Shown: positions 7,482 to 10,038 of the stretch, in pieces
How positions within the stretch are numbered: position 1 is the stretch's first letter
How the letters are laid out: each line of letters begins with the position of its first letter
NCBI GenBank assembly: GCA_030836365.1
Contig: JAURQB010000047.1
Coordinates: 1-10,038, forward strand
Source of the DNA: Bdellovibrionota bacterium
Lineage (GTDB): Bacteria; Bdellovibrionota; Bacteriovoracia; Bacteriovoracales; Bacteriovoracaceae
Direction of reading: 5' to 3'
DNA: 10,038 nucleotides
The notes under the pieces: generated by a model
What the model was told of the DNA's origin: nothing
Databases searched by the model: none
What the model saw: the letters and a program-made list of their open reading frames with translations, nothing else
Program-made: the position numbers and the translations under genes

Positions 7482-7510
7482 TTTATCGCGCTGAATTCGT
7501 TAACTTGCAA
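7482..7510 (-). promoter_or_regulatory. Possible sigma-70-type promoter for the UDG-like gene
   Basis: On the minus strand TTGCAA (7505-7510) and GATAAA (7482-7487) are separated by exactly 17 bases, each matching 4 of 6 consensus positions. It lies about 46 bases upstream of the start codon, leaving a leader that carries the AGAGGA Shine-Dalgarno. In AT-rich DNA such matches arise by chance, so this is tentative. Confidence 0.3.
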
Positions 7511-7601
7511 TAGAAAAATTTACAAAATGTTAAGTCGTTTTAAGCTTTTGTAAGGTTATTTAGTTTTACGTGATTTCAGGTGTTTATGATTTTTAATGAA
7601 T

Positions 7602-7620
7602 TCTAACAACTATCTAACAA
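7602..7620. repeat. Direct repeat with 11-base period upstream of the EEP gene (possible operator)
   Basis: TCTAACAA occurs at 7602-7609 and again at 7613-7620 with CTA between, an exact 8-base direct repeat with an 11-base period, 66 bases upstream of the EEP start codon. Tandem sites one helical turn apart are typical of OmpR/PhoB-family response regulators; the TAACA core recalls the Bacillus PhoP box (TTAACA-type repeats). A phosphate-response link would fit the phosphatase/nuclease genes nearby but is only a suggestion. Confidence 0.4.
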
Positions 7621-7626
7621 TTAAAA

Positions 7627-7669
7627 TTTGAGTATTTAAGTATCAATGGCCACAATAGATCAACTCAAA
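7627..7669 (+). repeat. Inverted repeat in the leader of the EEP gene
   Basis: TTTGAGT (7627-7633) and ACTCAAA (7663-7669) are perfect 7-base inverted arms around a 29-base loop, with the right arm ending 4 bases before the GGAGGAG ribosome site. The stem is AT-rich. It could be a leader hairpin or a protein site, or chance. Confidence 0.3.
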
Positions 7670-7673
7670 ATTT

Positions 7674-7680
7674 GGAGGAG
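7674..7680 (+). promoter_or_regulatory. Strong Shine-Dalgarno that fixes the EEP start
   Basis: GGAGGAG lies 6 bases before the ATG at 7687. It is the strongest ribosome-binding site in the window and rules out the in-frame TTG at 7672, which overlaps it. It suggests high translation of the secreted EEP enzyme. Confidence 0.85.
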
Positions 7681-7686
7681 TTGATA

Positions 7687-8820
7687 ATGCCAATACAACG
7701 GATTGTATTTTCTTTAATCATTCTTATTTTTTCTATTAGTTCGTCTGATAGTTTCTCAAGTTACCGACCTAGCTTTACGTTAATGACGTACAATTTGGAA
7801 AACTTTTTTGATTCTCTTCACGATGAAGGGACTAACGATTACACCTTTTTGCCATTGCAAAGAAAACAGCATGATATGGAAGTTCGTCGCTATTGTGCCT
7901 CCATTAGGGTTCCTTATTATAGGTCTCAATGTTTTGAACTTGATTGGAATGAAAACGTTGTTATCAATAAAGTACAAAATGTCGCCAAAGTAATTCGATT
8001 GGCCGACGCCGGTAGATCACCTGATATCATTGTCTTTCAAGAGGTTGAAAACATAAACATGCTTAGAAAACTAATTCAGGTTGGTTTAAGTGAAGAAGGC
8101 TACAGGGAAGTGGCCCTAATCGAAGGACCAGATAGTCGAGGTATAGATGTGGCAATTATTTCAAAGCTACCCCTTGCCGGAGATATAAAATATCATAATA
8201 TTGATCTTACGGATGCCTATCCTCCCGGGCAGAAAGTGAAAACAACGAGAGGGATCCTAGAGGCAACTTTTAAGTTTAAAAATAAAAACTTTAAAGTATT
8301 TGCCAATCATTGGCCGAGTCAATCTAATAAGGATATCACAAGATTCATTGCGGCAAGAAAATTAATAGAGGTAGTTGAAGGCAGTAAAATTCCAGCTATT
8401 GTTGCAGGCGACTTCAATACAGAAGAAAATGATCGAGAAAATCCAATTAAAGAATTAATGCTAGATGATAATGCTAAATTTCCTTTTATCGATTTTGAAG
8501 AGCATTTTTTTGAGAATTATGATGACGGCCAATCTCACCGTGGAACTCATTTTTATCGAGGAAAGTGGAGTAGTCTCGATAAAATTTTTGTCCCAAAGGC
8601 CCACTTGAGTGGTTCTCGATGTAAATTGAAAGAGAAGTGTCTTTTTCCAATTTGGCGTACTTACAAAGTCGTGAAATATGATTTTATGCTCGAGTCTGAG
8701 TCTTACACGAACACAAGAACTCAAGAGACCATATCTGTAGATATTCCAAGGCGCTTTGACCCTGAAACAGGCTTAGGTGTTTCGGATCATTTACCCGTTA
8801 TTTCAACCTTCGCCTTCTAG
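7687..8820 (+). CDS. Secreted endonuclease/exonuclease/phosphatase (EEP) family enzyme
   Basis: 377 residues, metal-dependent phosphodiesterase/phosphatase of the DNase I/ExoIII/inositol-phosphatase superfamily. A signal peptide (1 to about 23) exports it. The full catalytic set is visible: LMTYNLEN (Asn36), VFQEVEN (Glu119, metal), GIDVAIIS (152-159), FANHWPSQS (Asn207, His208), VAGDFNTEEND (Asp242, Asn244), SSLDKIF (Asp298) and GVSDHLPV (Asp367, His368). So it should be active. It differs from minimal EEP domains by an N-terminal insert with two cysteines (70 and 82, before LDWNE) and a second pair at 312 and 318, which may form disulfides outside the cytoplasm. Substrate could be DNA, RNA or a phosphoester; the sequence does not decide. 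The start is fixed by GGAGGAG. The NADAR-like gene follows after 15 bases, probably in the same transcript. Confidence 0.93.
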   Translation: MPIQRIVFSLIILIFSISSSDSFSSYRPSFTLMTYNLENFFDSLHDEGTNDYTFLPLQRKQHDMEVRRYCASIRVPYYRSQCFELDWNENVVINKVQNVAKVIRLADAGRSPDIIVFQEVENINMLRKLIQVGLSEEGYREVALIEGPDSRGIDVAIISKLPLAGDIKYHNIDLTDAYPPGQKVKTTRGILEATFKFKNKNFKVFANHWPSQSNKDITRFIAARKLIEVVEGSKIPAIVAGDFNTEENDRENPIKELMLDDNAKFPFIDFEEHFFENYDDGQSHRGTHFYRGKWSSLDKIFVPKAHLSGSRCKLKEKCLFPIWRTYKVVKYDFMLESESYTNTRTQETISVDIPRRFDPETGLGVSDHLPVISTFAF

Positions 8821-8835
8821 TATATTAAAAATTAT

Positions 8836-9465
8836 ATGAAAATATTTCTCTTAGCTTTCGCAATATTTAACTTTAATGCGCTTGCAAATTACCCTAGTCG
8901 TTGGTGGAAAGAAATACCTCGAGATGAAGCTTCTTCGTGGGAGATTCTTCCTCAAGATGCGAAACCTGGAGAAGTTGTTTTATCAAAAAGAACAGAACTC
9001 GGTGTATTTAGTAACTTATCTGATACTCCTTTCTTGTTAGATGGTGTGTTGTTCGCTTCTGTGGAAGGGCTGTGGCAAATGTTGAAGTATCCAAGTGATC
9101 TTTTTGATGATCCCCGCAATGATCTAGCTTACTACTATAGCAGAGACGAAGTTCGGTTTCTCTCCGGTTTTAAAGCAAAAAAAGCTGGCGATTATGCAAA
9201 TAAATTGATGAGGGAAAATGGTATAGACTGGGTCTCTTACCAAGGAGAAAAATTTAATTATAAAGATTTAGGTGAAGGGAGTGAGAAGCATTATCAACTT
9301 ATGCTCAGAGCAATAAAAAATAAAATTCATCAAAATAAAAATATTTACAACCTATTAATAAGAACTAAGGGTTTACGCTTAATTCCTGACCATCGTCAGG
9401 GGGTTAAGCCGAAATCGTATTATTACCATGAAATATTGATGATAATCAGGGATGAGATTATTTAA
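8836..9465 (+). CDS. Exported NADAR/YbiA-like protein with altered active-site motifs
   Basis: 209 residues. A signal peptide with an AxA-type site (NALA|NYPSRWW, cut after residue 17) precedes a short Trp-rich mature N-terminus and a NADAR-like domain: GVFSNLSDTPFLLDG (56-70), FASVEGLWQMLKYP (73-86), and helices including LRAIKNKIHQNKNIYNLLIRTKG. In YbiA-type NADAR proteins the corresponding signature is SEHYFQAQKF; here the glutamate (Glu77) is kept but the following histidine is Gly78, and the C-terminal WGDG-like loop is replaced by DHRQGVKPKSYYYHE. Cytosolic NADAR enzymes are N-glycosidases acting on riboflavin-pathway intermediates or removing ADP-ribose from guanine; an exported, motif-altered version has no role I can name. 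No good Shine-Dalgarno; likely read from the EEP transcript. Its 3' end overlaps the opposing phosphodiesterase gene by 8 bases. Confidence 0.82.
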   Translation: MKIFLLAFAIFNFNALANYPSRWWKEIPRDEASSWEILPQDAKPGEVVLSKRTELGVFSNLSDTPFLLDGVLFASVEGLWQMLKYPSDLFDDPRNDLAYYYSRDEVRFLSGFKAKKAGDYANKLMRENGIDWVSYQGEKFNYKDLGEGSEKHYQLMLRAIKNKIHQNKNIYNLLIRTKGLRLIPDHRQGVKPKSYYYHEILMIIRDEII

Positions 9466-10038
9466 TATACTTTTCTAACACTTCTTTTTTTCCATCTATG
9501 TCTGGGTTTGGAGAAATATTTAGTATAGAAGTGATGAATGGATAAATGTGAATGTTTTCAAAACTGTCGATTTTCGCTGGTTTTATATTTGGGCCAATCG
9601 CAAAAAATACACCATGCATATCTCGGTTACGGGGATCATATCCATGTGATCCTCCTTTGACTTTTTTGTCACCTTTCGAAATATAGTAGCCTAACTTTGG
9701 TGATACTGTGATTTCGGGAATCCTTTCATTTTTGTTAAAATGAAATCTCTCTGGCACGTTTTCTTTTGTGTATAAATTAATATTTTTGACGGCCGAGAGG
9801 TCGCTTAAGGCTAATTTCGTTAATTCCTTATTTTTGGCCGTATAAATAAGAGACAGAGCACCCCGCCCAACAATTTTTAATTTTGTATTATTCGTGACTT
9901 TTGCAGGAAGGTGAATTTTACGTTTCTCTGAAATTTCTGTCATACCATGGTCACTGACCATCACAATATTCACCGGGTGATCAAATTTAGCTAGCTTTGT
10001 CACAAGCCTATTTAAGTAATCATCAATGTTAAAAAGTG
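9458..10038 (-). CDS. Type I phosphodiesterase/nucleotide pyrophosphatase, C-terminal part
   Basis: The frame stays open to the window edge (Leu-Phe-Asn-Ile-Asp-Asp-Tyr-Leu-Asn-Arg-Leu before the GTG at 10003), so the N-terminal part, with the nucleophile Thr/Ser, is outside; about 193 residues are visible. Family identification rests on alkaline-phosphatase-superfamily metal motifs: VNIVMVSDHGM (Asp and His ligands), KGGSHGYDP with the third His ligand, and the ENPP-type tail NRDMHGVFFAIGPNIKP followed by IYPFITSILNI. Such enzymes cleave nucleotide or lipid phosphodiester bonds and are usually exported or membrane-bound, but no signal is visible here because the 5' end is missing. It converges on the NADAR-like gene. 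The neighbouring exported EEP enzyme is consistent with phosphoester breakdown outside the cell. Confidence 0.88.
   Translation of the reverse strand, partial: LFNIDDYLNRLVTKLAKFDHPVNIVMVSDHGMTEISEKRKIHLPAKVTNNTKLKIVGRGALSLIYTAKNKELTKLALSDLSAVKNINLYTKENVPERFHFNKNERIPEITVSPKLGYYISKGDKKVKGGSHGYDPRNRDMHGVFFAIGPNIKPAKIDSFENIHIYPFITSILNISPNPDIDGKKEVLEKYIK

Noticed and set aside
7672..7686. In-frame TTG start for the EEP gene
   Set aside because: The TTG overlaps the GGAGGAG ribosome site, which is ideally spaced for the ATG at 7687.

Overview
The window is low-GC bacterial chromosome (about one third G+C by eye), very densely coded: genes meet tail to tail with overlaps or gaps of a few bases, and several co-directional genes overlap by an ATGA or GTGA. 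Many products carry export signals, and three adjacent products are predicted exported proteins related to nucleic-acid or nucleotide enzymes. Together with the EEP nuclease subtype and the NADAR-like protein, this suggests a low-GC predatory or host-associated member of the Bdellovibrionota (Bacteriovorax/Halobacteriovorax type). That taxonomic call is inference; no rRNA or marker gene is present.

Left part (1-4391). The window opens inside an RMD1/YagE (DUF155) gene, which ends tail to tail with a small unrecognised minus-strand gene (573-926). From 986 a plus-strand run encodes a five-helix membrane protein with a possible PH-like domain, a glutaredoxin-2 (GrxB), a membrane-anchored unrecognised protein and a TMEM68-like lysophospholipid acyltransferase. 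The last three overlap by 4 bases each and look translationally coupled.

Middle (4396-7435, minus strand). An unrecognised acidic lipoprotein lies downstream of a 692-residue exported protein. I read the latter as two tandem copies of a uracil-DNA-glycosylase-like domain, each followed by the same C-terminal block. The N-terminal copy keeps the glycosylase-like motifs (GQEG and RHPG), while the second has lost some of them.

Right part (7436-10038). A 251-base divergent region holds a possible minus-strand promoter, an 11-base-period direct repeat and an inverted repeat before a very strong Shine-Dalgarno. It leads into a secreted endonuclease/exonuclease/phosphatase (EEP) enzyme with all expected catalytic motifs, followed after 15 bases by an exported NADAR-like protein (possible N-glycosidase fold). 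Facing them is the 3' part of a type I phosphodiesterase/nucleotide pyrophosphatase (alkaline phosphatase superfamily) that runs off the window end.

The most interesting feature is the grouping in 5357-10038: a doubled UDG-like protein, an EEP nuclease/phosphatase and a NADAR-like protein, all exported, beside a phosphodiesterase. A shared role in degrading or modifying nucleic acids outside the cytoplasm (prey DNA digestion, phosphate or nucleobase salvage, or defence) is a reasonable hypothesis but is not demonstrated by the sequence. I saw no tRNA, rRNA, CRISPR array, insertion sequence or attachment site, and no stretch over 300 bases lacks a gene.
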